From Burkholderia pyrrocinia (GTDB taxonomy: Bacteria > Pseudomonadota > Gammaproteobacteria > Burkholderiales > Burkholderiaceae): 64,000 nt of DNA. Numbering within the stretch: the first letter of the stretch is position 1; the number at the start of each line of letters is the position of its first letter. The position numbers and the translations under genes are program-made. A model generated the notes under the pieces. It made no database searches. It had not been told where the DNA came from and saw only the letters and a program-made list of their open reading frames with translations. This document shows, piece after piece, positions 1 through 8,617 of the stretch. The stretch covers positions 558,001 to 622,000 of the forward strand of contig NZ_CP024904.1 in NCBI RefSeq assembly GCF_003330765.1. Reading direction: 5' to 3'.

Positions 1-99
1 TTGTATAGGTACCCGATCTGTTACCGTACCCGCGCCATTCCCGCCACACCCGCCAGTCGCTCCGCGATTCACGCCGCTTGACGTGGAATCGGCGCGCCT
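1..99. other. Left edge, no gene recognised
   Basis: This short stretch lies downstream of the leftward histidine kinase. I see no convincing coding frame or hairpin. A response-regulator partner for the kinase could lie beyond the window edge, but nothing here shows it. Confidence 0.3.
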
Positions 100-1482
100 T
101 CACATGGAAAAAAGCGGGAGCGTCACCGTTGCCCGGGTACCGCCCTCCAGACGAGGCGTCAGCTCCAGTTGCCCGTGGTGCGCGTCCACGATGGAGTTGC
201 AGATGGAAAGCCCCATGCCCATGCCATGGGGCTTGGTGGTGAATAGCGGTTCGAAGATGCGCTCTGCCAGCTGTGGATCGAAGCCGTCGCCGCTATCGTC
301 GATGCGAATGTGCAAGAGGTTCTGACCGGATTCGCATGTCAGTACGAGGACGCGTTCATGTTCAGGTCTGCAAAGCATGGATTCCGCGCCATTCATCAGC
401 AGGCTGATGATGGCCTGCTGCAGCTGGATGCGTTCGCCGCACATCGGCATCGGCGACGAGCATCCGTCAACGCGCAAGCTCACCTTCATCGCGTCCAGCG
501 TGCTTTCCAGTATCTCGGCCGCCTCGCAGAGTGCATCCGCAAGATCGAACACGGCGAAGACAGGCGCCGCGTGCCGTGCCTTGGCACGCAATGCGCTGAT
601 GATGTTCCGCGCGCGCACGGCGCATGCACAGATGTGGGCGAGCATCTCGCGGGCGGCATCGATATTCGGCGCGCTGCGGTTGAGCCATTTCAGCCCGGCG
701 CGCGCGGATGTGTCGATCGCAGTGACGGGTTGGGCGACTTCATGCACGATCGAAGCCGCCAGCTCGCCGTAGGCTGTCAGCCGGCCGGCGCGATCCATTT
801 CGGAAAGCGTGTCGCGCATGGCGGCTTCGGTGCTGCTCAAGCGGGCGTGCTGCGCGGCAAGCTCGTCGTGAAGACGAAGGTTCTCCAGAACGAACCCGGC
901 ATGCAGCGCAATGATCTCGACCAACGCGATTTTCGCCGGTGTGAAGTTGCCCGGCAGGCCCCCGTGTTCCAGATACAGGGCGCCCATCAATGCGCCATTG
1001 CACCGTATCGGCACGCAGATCACCGAGCGCGGCTTGCAGCGGCGCACATAATCGTCCGTCCGCCAACGGTCGGCAATGCAGGCATCGCGCAGCACCAGTC
1101 CGTTGCGTAGATGGACGGCGGCGGCAATGATGGGGACCGGCAGCCGGTCGATCGGCAGCCGGTCCACGTGCGGCGAATCCGCCACCGTCGCATCGGCGAC
1201 CCCCTCCCAGCCGCTTTCGCGAATGACCGCAATCACGCCCCACGTAGCCGCCGCCCCCTGGATCGCAGCCTCGAGCAATTTCCCGACGCGTCTCGCGGGC
1301 GGAACCTCGGTCGCCATCGTATTGGAAACGTGCCGCAACACGTGCATGTCCAGCGCGAGCAGCGATTGAGACATGAGTTCCTCGAAGACCGGGGTCATTT
1401 CAGGACCGCTCGCGTCGGAGAGCGATTTCCAGGTAGTCCGCGCAGCGAAAGCGCTGCAGGAATCGTCGAGTTCGTTGTTCAT
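100..1482 (-). CDS. GAF-domain sensor histidine kinase
   Basis: Probably a soluble two-component sensor kinase of 460 aa. A GAF-like region spans about residues 65-200, followed by a probable helical linker. The HisKA box reads SIVHEVAQPVTA, with the phospho-acceptor His at about 247. The ATPase domain shows an N-box (LLMNGAESM), a G1 box (DDSGDGFD) and a G2 box (GMGMGLSI). No membrane segment is visible, so it probably senses a cytoplasmic signal. The start at 1482 was chosen because AGGAGAT lies 7 bases upstream; the open frame extends 13 codons further without a better site. It is divergent from the TetR gene. No response regulator is visible nearby, so its partner is unknown. Confidence 0.85.
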   Translation of the reverse strand: MNNELDDSCSAFAARTTWKSLSDASGPEMTPVFEELMSQSLLALDMHVLRHVSNTMATEVPPARRVGKLLEAAIQGAAATWGVIAVIRESGWEGVADATVADSPHVDRLPIDRLPVPIIAAAVHLRNGLVLRDACIADRWRTDDYVRRCKPRSVICVPIRCNGALMGALYLEHGGLPGNFTPAKIALVEIIALHAGFVLENLRLHDELAAQHARLSSTEAAMRDTLSEMDRAGRLTAYGELAASIVHEVAQPVTAIDTSARAGLKWLNRSAPNIDAAREMLAHICACAVRARNIISALRAKARHAAPVFAVFDLADALCEAAEILESTLDAMKVSLRVDGCSSPMPMCGERIQLQQAIISLLMNGAESMLCRPEHERVLVLTCESGQNLLHIRIDDSGDGFDPQLAERIFEPLFTTKPHGMGMGLSICNSIVDAHHGQLELTPRLEGGTRATVTLPLFSM

Positions 1483-1814
1483 TCGTCTATCTCCTGCGTA
1501 CCGGGCATCGGCCTCTTCCAACCTGAAATCGACATTTCATGTAGTGAGTACTCCACAAACGAATGGTAGCAGCACTTTCTCAAAATAAAAACTTGTAGAT
1601 GTCGAATATTCGTTCGCCCCGCTGACCATCCGGCAATTCACTACGAATATAACCCTTTGAATTGACGACATATTTATGTCTTGTTGCAGACACGCAAAGA
1701 GTTCCGTAGAATTCCGGATTCATGTAGCGTTCCCCGTACGAAAGTCGAGGAATCCCGCTACTTCAAGTTTTCTTCAGGCGGCTTGGCCAGGTTGTCGGCC
1801 GCCATAGGAGCGGT
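1483..1814. promoter_or_regulatory. Divergent intergenic region with two palindromes
   Basis: This is a relatively AT-rich spacer between the leftward kinase and the rightward TetR gene. It contains CGAATATTCG (1603-1612), a perfect palindrome, and GACATATTTATGTC (1667-1680), two 6-base arms around TT. Both are plausible operators for the adjacent TetR protein, by position only. No clean -35/-10 pair was assigned. Confidence 0.45.
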
Positions 1815-2492
1815 ATGGCTCAAGCAGCAAAAGGCAAGGCTGTGCGCGGAACCGGTGTCCGGGAGGCAGCGGCACAGGAAACCCGCGACAAGATTCTTCG
1901 TGCGGCGACCAAGGTCTTCGCGCGTTACGGCTACGAAGGCGGCAGTGTGGAAAGGATTTCCAGGCTGGCGAAGTCCCATGACCGGATGATCTACTACTAC
2001 TACGGGAGCAAGGAAGGCCTGTTCGTTGCGGTGCTCGAAGGCATCTATCGACGGATGGACGAGGCGGAAGTCAAGATGGCGCCCGATCCTTCGGTTCCCG
2101 TGGAAGCGCTCAAATCCGTGATTCGCTTCAAGCTGGATTATTATTGGCGCAATCCCGATTTCATCACGCTGCTGAACACGGAGAACCTGCACAAGGGCAA
2201 GCACTTGTCCAAGCTCGAGCGCCGGGGCGAATACTCGTCGCATGCGGTGCAGATCGTCGCGAAGATTCTCGAAAACGGCGTCGAGCAAGGCCTGTTCCGC
2301 AAGGACCTGAATGCGCGCGACGTTTTCCTGCTGATCATCTCGGCAGCGTATTTTTATACGTCGAACCGCTATACGTTGTCCGCGTTCCTCGGCGAGGAAC
2401 TGAATGCGCCAGATGCCGTGCGTCATTGGGAGGCATTCGTCATCGACAGCGTGCTGCGGATCGTCCGCAAGGATGCGTCGGCCAACGACTAG
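1815..2492 (+). CDS. TetR-family transcriptional regulator
   Basis: A 225-aa TetR-type regulator. The N-terminal DNA-binding domain (about residues 22-68) has the usual pattern: ETRDKILRAATKVFARYGY, then a helix-turn-helix around SVERISRLAKSHDRMIYYYYGSKEGLF. The C-terminal ligand/dimer domain is not diagnostic. The start is supported by AGGAG just upstream. It precedes the molybdenum hydroxylase genes on the same strand, so it probably represses them in response to their substrate; that is inference from position. Palindromes at 1603 and 1667 are candidate binding sites. Confidence 0.88.
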   Translation: MAQAAKGKAVRGTGVREAAAQETRDKILRAATKVFARYGYEGGSVERISRLAKSHDRMIYYYYGSKEGLFVAVLEGIYRRMDEAEVKMAPDPSVPVEALKSVIRFKLDYYWRNPDFITLLNTENLHKGKHLSKLERRGEYSSHAVQIVAKILENGVEQGLFRKDLNARDVFLLIISAAYFYTSNRYTLSAFLGEELNAPDAVRHWEAFVIDSVLRIVRKDASAND

Positions 2493-2549
2493 GCGCGTAC
2501 CCGTGCCAATGTCGACCCTCGTGACCACGAAGATGCAGACACCCTTGCG

Positions 2550-3404
2550 ATGAACTACCTTCGCGCCAACACCATCGAGGAAGTGCTAGACGGGCTTGCG
2601 GCGCAGCCGCGGCCGCGCATCGTTTGCGGAGCCACCGATGTCTTCGCCGATATCGGGCTGGTGCCCGCCCGATCGGCATGGGTGGATATCAGCCGCGTCG
2701 ACGCCTTGCACGGCATCGAGCAGCGCGACGGCGTTGCCCGTATCGGTGCCGCGAGCACCTGGGAAGCCATCGCCCGGACAGCCTGGTTACCCGTGGCGCT
2801 CACGGAGGCAGCAGCTTCCGTCGGGCCCCGGCAAATTCGCGTCCAGGGCACCATCGGCGGAAACGTGTGCCACGCTTCTCCCGTGGCGGACGGTATCCCT
2901 GCGCTGCTGGCACTCGACGCTCGCGTCGAGCTGGCGAGCATGCGGGGCGTGCGCTGCTTGCCATTGGCCGATTTCCTGCTGGGCAGCCGCCAGACCGCGT
3001 TGCATGCGGACGAACTGCTGGTCGCCATCCTGTTTGCGCAACCGCGCGCGCAAGATCGGACGTCGTTCGTCAAATGCACGAATCGCGACGGCGCAGCGAT
3101 CGCCGTCGTTTCGGCCGCCGCGCATCTGCGCGTGTGCGCGGACGGCACGGTAGAGACGGCCACCGTTGCCATCGGTGGCGCAACCGGCGTTGCGCTTCGG
3201 ATACGGTCGCTCGAGGCGGCGCTGGCGGGCCGGCGGCGCGAAGATCTGGCCAGCGTGATCGAAGCGGCACCCCTTGCGGAACTGTCCCCGATCGACGACT
3301 GCCGGGCGACAGCGTTGCATCGCATTCATCTCGCGCGGCTGGCGGTCACGCGCGCTTTCACATGCTGCATCGAGGAGAACGCACGTGGCGCATCCACTGC
3401 TTGA
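2550..3404 (+). CDS. FAD-binding subunit of a xanthine dehydrogenase-family hydroxylase
   Basis: A 284-aa FAD subunit of the CoxM/XdhB type. It should pass electrons from the iron-sulfur clusters of its partner to an acceptor. The N-terminal FAD loop is RIVCGATDVFADIG (23-36), and the family signature TIGGNVCHASPVADG is at 101-115. The C-terminal CO-dehydrogenase flavoprotein domain follows. The reading frame overlaps the next gene by 20 bases, so the two are translationally linked. No strong ribosome site is visible before the start. The substrate of the complex is unknown. Confidence 0.88.
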   Translation: MNYLRANTIEEVLDGLAAQPRPRIVCGATDVFADIGLVPARSAWVDISRVDALHGIEQRDGVARIGAASTWEAIARTAWLPVALTEAAASVGPRQIRVQGTIGGNVCHASPVADGIPALLALDARVELASMRGVRCLPLADFLLGSRQTALHADELLVAILFAQPRAQDRTSFVKCTNRDGAAIAVVSAAAHLRVCADGTVETATVAIGGATGVALRIRSLEAALAGRRREDLASVIEAAPLAELSPIDDCRATALHRIHLARLAVTRAFTCCIEENARGASTA

Positions 3405-6207
3405 CGAGCTTGCCGACGTTCGCGAAACCACCGCAGGCGGCAGCGCTCCGGTTTCGCCGGAACTCGACTGGTTCGAACTCAACGGCACGCGGCTGCGCCT
3501 GCCGGCAGACCACTCGCAGCGGCTGGTCGACTACCTGCGCGCGGACTTGCGGCAGTTCGGAACCAAGGAAGGTTGCCGCCAGGGCGACTGCGGAAGCTGT
3601 ACCGTGATCGTCGATGACGACGCGCGTTATGCCTGCCTGATTCCCGTGGGACAGGTTGCGGGGCGCCGTGTCGTCACCGTCGAAGGCCTCGCCGACGGCA
3701 CCCGGTGCGGCAACCGCCTGCAACAGGCGTTTCTCGCGCATCAGGCGGTGCAATGCGGCTTCTGCACGCCCGGCATGCTCACGGCATCGGCGGCGGCAAT
3801 CGACGCCGCCCGGGTGACCGACCGCGCCAGTGCGCGGGCCGCCATCGACGGCGTGCTATGCCGATGCACGGGCTACCAGAAGATCGTCGACGCCGTGACG
3901 GAGGTGGGATGCGGCGCCGCCGCGCGGTGCCGGACGGTTGCCCCGTCCGAAGGGCCGTCGGTCGGCGTACCGCTGACGCGCCTCGACGGGCCCGAAAAGG
4001 TCGATGGCAGCCAGCGTTTCGGCGCCGATGCCTATCCGGCCGACAGCCTGTTCCTGCGCGCGATCCGTTGTCCGCATCACCGCGCGCGATTCGGGTTCGG
4101 CGATCTCGACACATATGTCGACGCCCATCCGGGCGTGCATCGTATCCTCACCCACGCCGATGTGCTCGGCATGAATCTGCACGGTGTCGCGACACCATAC
4201 GCGGACCAGCCCGTCCTTCCGGAGACGGAGACGCGCCACCATCTCGAGGCGGTGGCGCTGGTGGTTGGCGAACGCGCCGCAATCGCGGCGCTCGACCTGG
4301 AGCGCTTTCCGGTGAGTTGGGAACCGCTGAAGCCGGTTCTCGCGATCGCCGAGGCCGTGCTGGACGAAAGTCCGCAGCTGCACGCCGATCGTCCCGGCAA
4401 TGTGCTGATCGAAGGACGGGTGCGCCGCGGCGACCCGGAAGGCGCGACGCAAGGCGCCCGTCACGTCGTAAGCGCGACGTTCGAATCCAGCTTCGTCGAG
4501 CATGCCTACCTCGAGCCCGAGGCCGGCTGGGCTCGACGCGAGGGCGACACCATCGAAATCCATTCGTCCACGCAGGCACCCCATCCGCATCGCGGCGATC
4601 TCGCGCGCATTCTTGCCGTCCCGCCGGAGCAGGTACGCGTCGTGGCGACTGCGGTCGGTGGCGGCTTCGGCGGCAAGCTCGACATGACGGTCCAACCGCT
4701 GCTCGCGATCGCGGCCTGGCATCTCGACAAGCCCGTCGTCATGGTGTTGTCGCGCGAGGAATCGATGGCCACGTCGACCAAGCGCCATCCCGGCCGAATG
4801 ACGTCCAGCATGGCCGCCGATGCCGATGGCCGACTCCGTGCCGTGACGTTCGACGGCGACTTCAATACCGGCGCGTTCGCGTCCTGGGGCACGGCCGTCG
4901 CCAATCGGGTACCGGTGCATGCCGGCGGCCCATACGTCATTCCGCACTACACGGCGCGTGCACGTGCGATTCATACGCACGTCACGGCCGCGGGCGCATT
5001 CCGGGGCTTCGGCGTACCGCAAACGACGATGTCGCAGGAACAACTCATCGACGAGCTGGCGCTCAAGGCCGGCATCGATCCGCTCGAGTTCCGCGCGATG
5101 AACGCACTGCGGCCGGGGGACACGCTGCCGACGGGACAAGTCCTGGACGACAGCGCGGGCCTCGTCGCGTGCCTCGATGCGCTGCGACCGGCGTGGCGTG
5201 AAGCGCACGCCCGCATCGCCACGCTGAATGCAGCGTCGCCGGGTCATATTCGCCATGGCGTCGGTCTGGCAGCGTTCTTCTATGGTTGCGGCAACACCGC
5301 ATTGCCGAACCCGTCGACCGTCCGCTTCGGCATCCGGTCCGACGGCACGATCGTCTTGCACCAGGGTGCTGTGGACGCCGGCCAGGGCGCAAACACGGTC
5401 ATTCCACAAATCGCAGCCGATGCGCTGGGCGTACCGGTCGATCGACTGCGGATCGTCGGCCCGGACACCTCGCTGACGCCGGATTGCGGCCGCACGTCGG
5501 CTTCGCGCCAGACGTTCGTCACCGGTCGGGCGGCCTTCCTGGCCGGAACGGCGCTGCGCCATCGGCTGCTCGCACTGGCAGGCGCGGCACCCGATGCACG
5601 GATTTCGTCCGATACGCGCGGCATTGCCGTCGACGGCAATGCACTGGACCTGCGGACGCTACCGGTCGATGCAAACGGCTACGTCGTCGCGGCGGAAGAA
5701 AGCTTCGATCCCCCCACGACGTCGCTCGATGCGTCAGGGCAAGGCACGCCTTACGCAACCTACGCGTTCGGCGCGCAGATAGCCGAAGTCGCGGTGGACT
5801 GCGAGAGCGGGCGCGTCCGGGTACTCAAGGTCGTGGCCGCACACGACGTCGGCAGAATGGTCAATCCGACGCTGCTCGAAGGACAGGTCGAAGGCGCAGT
5901 GGCACAAGGTATCGGTATGGCGCTGATGGAGAAATATCACCCCGGGCAATACAACAATCTGCATGACTACGTGATTCCGACGGTGCATGACATGCCCGAC
6001 GTGCAGTCGATTTTCATCGAAGCGCCGACGGCCATCGGCCCCTACGGAGCAAAAGGCATTGGCGAGCCGGCGCTGGTCCCCACGGCTGCGGCCATCCTGA
6101 ATGCCATCCATGACGCAACCGGCGTACGCGTCCGCGAAGCCCCCGCCACACCGGATGTCGTCCGTCTGGCGCTCGCGACCCGAAACCAGCCTTCAGGGCT
6201 TCGATAA
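3385..6207 (+). CDS. Fused [2Fe-2S]/molybdopterin subunit of a xanthine dehydrogenase-family hydroxylase
   Basis: A 940-aa molybdenum hydroxylase that joins the small iron-sulfur subunit and the large catalytic subunit, which are separate proteins in many relatives. Cluster I ligands are C64, C69, C72 (GCRQGDCGSC) and C84. Cluster II ligands are C124, C127 (QCGFC), C159 and C161 (CRCTG). The Moco domain starts near residue 195 with PLTRLDGPEKVDG and shows GGGFGGKLD, AFRGFG and the catalytic-Glu motif KGIGEPAL. The GTG start at 3385 has GAGGAGA upstream; the upstream extension of the frame overlaps the FAD gene. E. coli XdhD has a comparable fused layout with a separate FAD partner. Substrate cannot be told from sequence. 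Confidence 0.9.
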   Translation: MAHPLLDELADVRETTAGGSAPVSPELDWFELNGTRLRLPADHSQRLVDYLRADLRQFGTKEGCRQGDCGSCTVIVDDDARYACLIPVGQVAGRRVVTVEGLADGTRCGNRLQQAFLAHQAVQCGFCTPGMLTASAAAIDAARVTDRASARAAIDGVLCRCTGYQKIVDAVTEVGCGAAARCRTVAPSEGPSVGVPLTRLDGPEKVDGSQRFGADAYPADSLFLRAIRCPHHRARFGFGDLDTYVDAHPGVHRILTHADVLGMNLHGVATPYADQPVLPETETRHHLEAVALVVGERAAIAALDLERFPVSWEPLKPVLAIAEAVLDESPQLHADRPGNVLIEGRVRRGDPEGATQGARHVVSATFESSFVEHAYLEPEAGWARREGDTIEIHSSTQAPHPHRGDLARILAVPPEQVRVVATAVGGGFGGKLDMTVQPLLAIAAWHLDKPVVMVLSREESMATSTKRHPGRMTSSMAADADGRLRAVTFDGDFNTGAFASWGTAVANRVPVHAGGPYVIPHYTARARAIHTHVTAAGAFRGFGVPQTTMSQEQLIDELALKAGIDPLEFRAMNALRPGDTLPTGQVLDDSAGLVACLDALRPAWREAHARIATLNAASPGHIRHGVGLAAFFYGCGNTALPNPSTVRFGIRSDGTIVLHQGAVDAGQGANTVIPQIAADALGVPVDRLRIVGPDTSLTPDCGRTSASRQTFVTGRAAFLAGTALRHRLLALAGAAPDARISSDTRGIAVDGNALDLRTLPVDANGYVVAAEESFDPPTTSLDASGQGTPYATYAFGAQIAEVAVDCESGRVRVLKVVAAHDVGRMVNPTLLEGQVEGAVAQGIGMALMEKYHPGQYNNLHDYVIPTVHDMPDVQSIFIEAPTAIGPYGAKGIGEPALVPTAAAILNAIHDATGVRVREAPATPDVVRLALATRNQPSGLR

Positions 6208-6233
6208 AGCCGTTTCCACCCGCGGATAACACG

Positions 6234-7511
6234 ATGACGTCAACACGAAATGTCGAGCAAGTCTCGCTACCTGCCGTATCCCGCCCGTCCTGGTACGGAG
6301 AACTCGATCCTGCGGGAAAGCGGGCGTTCAAGGCGTCGTTCGCTGGCTGGGCAACCGATGCATTCGATTTCATGGTGTTCAGCTTCGTTCTGGCTTCGCT
6401 GATCGACCTCTGGGGCCTCGATCGCGGCAAGGCAGGCCTGCTAAGCACCGTGACGCTGATTTTCTCGTCAGTTGGCGGCTGGATTGCCGGCATCCTCGCG
6501 GATCGATACGGACGGGTCAAGGTACTGCAAGGGACCATCCTGTGGTTCTCGGTCTGCACGCTGGCGATCGGATTCGCGCAGAATTTCGAGCAGATCTTCG
6601 CCCTTCGCGCGCTGCAAGGGCTCGGCTTCGGCGGCGAATGGGCCGTAGGCGCGGTGTTGATCGGCGAGATCGTCGCGCCGGCGCATCGCGGCAAGGTAGT
6701 CGGAATGGTGCAGAGCGGATGGGCCATCGGTTGGGGGGCCGCGGCGATCCTCTACAGCATTGCATTTTCCGTTCTACCCGAGTCGCTGGCCTGGCGCAGC
6801 CTTTTCTGGGTCGGGATCCTGCCCGCATTGCTCGTGCTGTATGTGCGAAGGCACGTGCCGGAACCCGACGTGTTCGTGCAGGCGGACGCAGCCAGGAAAC
6901 AAGGCGCGAGCCAGCCGTCGGTGTGGGCCATCTTCTCGCGTTCGCAGGTGCGACACACGGTCCTGGCCGCGCTGCTGTGCACCGGCATTCAGGGTGGCTT
7001 CTATGCGATGTCCACCTGGCTGCCGGCCTTCCTCAAGATCGAGCGACACCTCTCCGTGCTCGACACAAGCGCTTATCTGTTCGTGATCATCGTGGGGTCG
7101 TTTTGCGGATATGTCGTCGGCGCGTACCTTTCCGACTTTTGGGGGCGCCGACGCAACTTCATGCTGTTTTCCGCACTGTCCCTCGTGTCGGTGTGTCTGT
7201 ACCTGACGCTTCCGCTTTCCAACGCGCAGATGCTGTGGCTTGGCTTTCCGCTGGGCTTTTCTTCATGCGGCATCTTCAGCGGGGTCGGCGCATACCTGAC
7301 AGAATTGTATCCGTCGAATTTCCGCGCAAATGCACAGAGCTTTACCTATAACTTCGGTCGCGGAATCGGCGCACTGTTCCCGAGCCTCGTCGGAATGTTG
7401 AGTCACTCGCTCGGCCTGGCGCTGGCCATCGCGATCTTTTCAGGCGCGGCCTATGGGGTGGTGCTGTTGGCGGTTCTCCTGTTGCCGGAGACGAAAGCCA
7501 GATCGCTTTGA
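6234..7511 (+). CDS. MFS transporter, probably an organic or aromatic acid importer
   Basis: A 425-aa major facilitator protein with about 12 hydrophobic segments. The loop 2-3 signature GILADRYGRVKVL is present, as is the RALQGLGFGGEW region typical of the sialate/aromatic-acid type symporters. It follows the hydroxylase by 26 bases and is probably in the same operon, supplying the substrate of that enzyme. The ribosome site is weak. The exact substrate is unknown. Confidence 0.82.
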   Translation: MTSTRNVEQVSLPAVSRPSWYGELDPAGKRAFKASFAGWATDAFDFMVFSFVLASLIDLWGLDRGKAGLLSTVTLIFSSVGGWIAGILADRYGRVKVLQGTILWFSVCTLAIGFAQNFEQIFALRALQGLGFGGEWAVGAVLIGEIVAPAHRGKVVGMVQSGWAIGWGAAAILYSIAFSVLPESLAWRSLFWVGILPALLVLYVRRHVPEPDVFVQADAARKQGASQPSVWAIFSRSQVRHTVLAALLCTGIQGGFYAMSTWLPAFLKIERHLSVLDTSAYLFVIIVGSFCGYVVGAYLSDFWGRRRNFMLFSALSLVSVCLYLTLPLSNAQMLWLGFPLGFSSCGIFSGVGAYLTELYPSNFRANAQSFTYNFGRGIGALFPSLVGMLSHSLGLALAIAIFSGAAYGVVLLAVLLLPETKARSL

Positions 7512-7541
7512 ATGGCGGCGATGAAATGAAAGCAATGTCTG

Positions 7542-8321
7542 TCAGCAACCGACGTATACCTGCCATTCCTCGCCAGTGGTAAAGCCCATCGACTCGTACA
7601 CGTTGCGTCCCGCCGGCGTGCAATGCAGAAACGCGGTATGAGCGCCTTTCGCGAACGCCGCATCCAATACCGCCTGAGTCGCGGCCCGCGCGTAACCTCG
7701 CCGCCGATATGCGGGTAGCGTCGACACATTGAATACGCCTACCTGACCGTTTCGCACGACGCCAAACGATGTCGCGACCGGCATGCCGGCGAATTCCACT
7801 AAAAAGCCCATCATGCCGTCAGCCTCCAGAACCGCTGGCGCGCTCAGTCGTCGAAACACGCCCTCCGGTGCGTCATAGCCCGCGGCAAGCGTGCCGTTGT
7901 ACCTTTCGCTGTCCGCTGCCGTTACACACCGCACGACCACCCGCTCATCGCTGCTCGCCGGTGCTTCAGCGCGGTCCAGCCGCTTCGTCATGAACGGCAA
8001 CACGACACATTGCGTCAGGCCGTATTCGGCTGCGATCCGTCGAATGTCCGCAGCTTGCGCGCTCGCATCGCGTGTCTGAATGCTCCACGGCAATTCGCAA
8101 TCGCCAAACGATTCGGAAAAGGCCCTCATCTCCTCGACATCGGGCTCGCGCGTCATGCTGATGACCGCGTTCAGTACGGACACGGGCGCGCCACTGTAGA
8201 TCGACTTTGTTCCATGCACGCCGCGCTCCACGGAGCCGACGTCCTGCAAGCGACAAAACGCGTCGATCGACTCGTGCCACGCGGCGACAGAAGCATCCAG
8301 CAGTTCGGTCAATGCGCTCAT
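7542..8321 (-). CDS. GNAT-family N-acetyltransferase
   Basis: A 259-aa protein whose C-terminal half (about 150-259) is a GNAT fold: an acceptor beta strand, the acetyl-CoA loop motif YRRRGYARAATQAVL, and a closing YESMGFTTGEEW. The N-terminal 140 residues are not recognised. It is convergent with the MFS gene and separated from it by 30 bases. Substrate unknown. Confidence 0.82.
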   Translation of the reverse strand: MSALTELLDASVAAWHESIDAFCRLQDVGSVERGVHGTKSIYSGAPVSVLNAVISMTREPDVEEMRAFSESFGDCELPWSIQTRDASAQAADIRRIAAEYGLTQCVVLPFMTKRLDRAEAPASSDERVVVRCVTAADSERYNGTLAAGYDAPEGVFRRLSAPAVLEADGMMGFLVEFAGMPVATSFGVVRNGQVGVFNVSTLPAYRRRGYARAATQAVLDAAFAKGAHTAFLHCTPAGRNVYESMGFTTGEEWQVYVGC

Positions 8322-8440
8322 TTCGTTCCCGGAATAAATTCAGTAGCTGTTCTATCGACAACACCCGAGTCACCGATTCATTCCGCGCTGCGGTGAAATG
8401 ACACCAGCGGGAACTCGCCGGCCACGCGCCGTCCCGCCCC

Positions 8441-8488
8441 GATCGTGTCGGGCGTGCCGATGAGCCGCCGGATCGCGATGTCGCGCCG
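8441..8488 (-). pseudogene. Scrap of an AraC-family regulator C-terminus
   Basis: The reverse strand encodes RRDIAIRRLIGTPDTI, nearly the same as RRDIAIQRLTDTPDTI in the intact AraC-type regulator at 22662-23708. Homology stops abruptly on both sides; the frame continues with unrelated residues and a stop. This is best read as debris from a former AraC gene next to deoK, left by recombination. It is too short to act as a protein. Confidence 0.5.
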
Positions 8489-8531
8489 GCATCCCACACA
8501 GTGACCCACATAACACGCAGCGGTTGTATTT

Positions 8532-8546
8532 TCACATTTAATGTGA
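8532..8546 (+). promoter_or_regulatory. Candidate DeoR operator upstream of deoK
   Basis: TCACATTTAATGTGA is a perfect 7+1+7 palindrome in an AT-rich patch 71 bases before deoK. A related half-site (ATGTGA) recurs between deoR and deoC (12089-12102). By position it is a good candidate for the DeoR repressor encoded at 11233-12003. Binding is inferred. Confidence 0.5.
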
Positions 8547-8617
8547 TTTTATTACCATTCGTTGCAGGCCGCCTGCCGACCACGCATGCGGCACCCCATT
8601 CCAAGGAAGAGACGCAG

